Shown: one piece after another, positions 18,571 to 19,434 of the stretch | Layout of the letters: every line of letters begins with the position of its first letter | How positions within the stretch are numbered: position 1 is the first letter of the stretch | Assembly: GCF_000003605.2 (NCBI RefSeq) | Contig: NW_003147275.1 | Span: 27,768-47,201 of the forward strand | DNA length: 19,434 nt | Reading direction: 5' to 3' | DNA from: Saccoglossus kowalevskii | Lineage: Eukaryota > Hemichordata > Enteropneusta > Harrimaniidae | Translations under genes and position numbers: made by a program | Notes under the pieces: generated by a model | Database searches by the model: none | What the model was told of the DNA's origin: nothing | The model's input: only the letters and a program-made list of their open reading frames with translations

Positions 18571-18765
18571 ACCTGTAGTAATTGTATGTATTGTATGTCA
18601 AAGCAATCAGACTAGCGGTTTTTTATGAAGTCAAAAATATCACTTTTTACCAAAAATATTCATCAAAATTAGAGAATGAAAAATATCATCAGTTCTACCT
18701 GAGGTATCTATATGTATAGTATCAAAGCAATCAGACTTGTAGTTTTCAAGAAGTCAAAAAAGTAA
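18571..18765 (+). repeat. Tandem pair of a unit of about 126 bp
   Basis: Unit 1 starts ACCTGTAGTA (18571) and unit 2 ACCTGAGGTA (18697). Both continue through TATGTAT and TCAAAGCAATCAGACT to AGTTTT...GAAGTCAAAAA. Unit 2 is cut short at about 18765. The copy at 1079-1115 matches the same part, so this is a dispersed family present at both ends of the window. Confidence 0.75.
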
Positions 18766-18801
18766 AGAGTTGACAAAGACAGCAGACAATCACTCATATG
18801 A

Positions 18802-18834
18802 TAGCTCTGCCTGACAAAGTCGACAGCAGAGCTA
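18802..18834. repeat. 9-bp hairpin at the end of the dispersed repeat
   Basis: TAGCTCTGC (18802-18810) and GCAGAGCTA (18826-18834) are perfect inverted arms around 15 bases. AGCTCTGC also occurs at 17801-17808 and 19330-19337, and GCTCTGCTGTC at 1178-1187. It therefore seems to be part of the repeat family rather than a local accident. Confidence 0.65.
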
Positions 18835-18839
18835 AAACA

Positions 18840-19350
18840 TAGTTGAACCCTGGTGACCTTGCCCTTTGTTATATAATATAATTTCCTTTATCATAGTTTG
18901 TTTCAATATAAATATGCATTGTCATAATTAATTTTGAATACAAACAAGTTTTGGGGTTGAACCAACAGTGGGGAATCAGTCTACCGAATGTCCTTAAAAG
19001 ATGTAAATATCTTACAAAAACATTGGTGCCTTATTTGTTTAATTATTTTAAGGACATAATTTCCAGCTTTCTTCAAAGTAATTCAGATATTTTAGTATAA
19101 AAACAAATGTCTCATTGAAAAAAAAAAGTGCTGCATTTAGATGTGAATAGATTCATAAAACATGCAAGATAACAGAAAATTTTAGCTGGCTTTAGTCCAA
19201 GTATTTTGTACAGGTGTCTGTCAAAAATTAATGATTCACTGAGACAAATATGAACTGCCTCATTGTGTGACTACTGTATTATATGAAAAGTAAAAAAAAC
19301 ACCCTTTATGAATAGCTATCATGTTGCAAGCTCTGCTTTGTATGCAAATC
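18840..19350. other. AT-rich non-coding DNA
   Basis: No gene or repeat was recognised. If the frame at the right edge is a last exon, this would hold its 3' UTR. CATAAA on the minus strand (19310-19305) is a possible weak polyadenylation hexamer. Confidence 0.35.
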
Positions 19351-19353
19351 AAC

Positions 19354-19434
19354 TTAAATAGTTAGCTGGTGTCCAGTGGAGGGAGAAGTCAACAGTACTG
19401 TTGCCTCCTGAGAATCTACATCTTCAAACACTGC
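19354..19434 (-). CDS. Possible last-exon fragment entering from the right edge
   Basis: Read from the window edge on the minus strand, 26 codons are open before TAA (19356-19354). The peptide contains FEDVDSQEATVLLTSPSTG and ends HQLTI. The composition (E, D, V, T, S, P, G) and raised G+C differ from the surrounding AT-rich frames. There is no GT right after the protein-like part, so a terminal exon with this stop fits better than an internal one. The opposite strand is also open here, so strand is not certain. The family is not recognisable from such a short piece. Confidence 0.3.
   Translation of the reverse strand, partial: AVFEDVDSQEATVLLTSPSTGHQLTI

Noticed and set aside
1-19434. tRNA genes, rRNA, CRISPR arrays and a prokaryotic or phage origin.
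   Set aside because: No GGTTCGANNCC-type B box in a foldable context, no rRNA core sequence, no regularly spaced identical repeats, and no bacterial gene density or ribosome-binding pattern were seen.

Overview
The window reads as nuclear DNA from an animal, most likely a marine invertebrate. It is AT-rich (roughly two thirds A+T by eye), CpG-poor outside a few islets, and full of A/T tracts. It carries degenerate short repeats and MITE-like elements of the kinds found in such genomes. No long open reading frame, bacterial-style operon, rRNA, tRNA or CRISPR array is visible. The phylum cannot be fixed from the sequence alone. I take the window to be intergenic or intronic DNA next to one or more genes.

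Layout. 1-2800: non-coding, with a tiny TTAA-flanked palindrome at 476-541, one copy of a dispersed repeat near 1079-1200 and a CpG-richer stretch at about 1180-1620. 2820-3010: a compact promoter-like islet in which a full CRE, a CACGTG E-box, a TATA box and a splice-donor-like GAG|GTGAGA follow one another. 3010-7370: AT-rich DNA with two poly(A) runs, an 11-bp minisatellite ending in a 19-bp palindrome (5050-5110), one weak exon candidate (5523-5588) and a 26-bp degenerate tandem repeat (5722-5784). 7396-7486: a second promoter-like islet with a CRE half-site fused to a CCAAT box and a GC/CACCC box. 7500-12270: nothing firm.

The right half is the repeat-rich part. Two diverged 247-bp copies (12278-12524 and 13869-14115) are each followed by an AAAATGGCC...GGCCAT core. 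They may be worn relatives of the best-preserved element at 17867-18542, which has GTCCCCGTT/AACGGGGAC ends, a terminal hairpin and about four internal sub-repeats. A Tigger/pogo-type MITE with 24-bp inverted ends and TA flanks sits at 16587-16764, and an unassigned 90-bp structured inverted repeat at 16991-17080. Tandem repeats fill 17212-17800 and 18571-18765.

The strongest coding signal is on the minus strand at about 16255-15399. Several protein-like stretches follow one another there in changing frames, interrupted by stops. I read this as a decayed gene (pseudogene) of unknown family, with an AATAAA downstream. A short protein-like frame enters from the right edge (19434-19354, minus) and may be the last exon of a neighbouring gene. 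There is no set of intact genes whose joint work could be described, and I found no convincing new multi-gene system.
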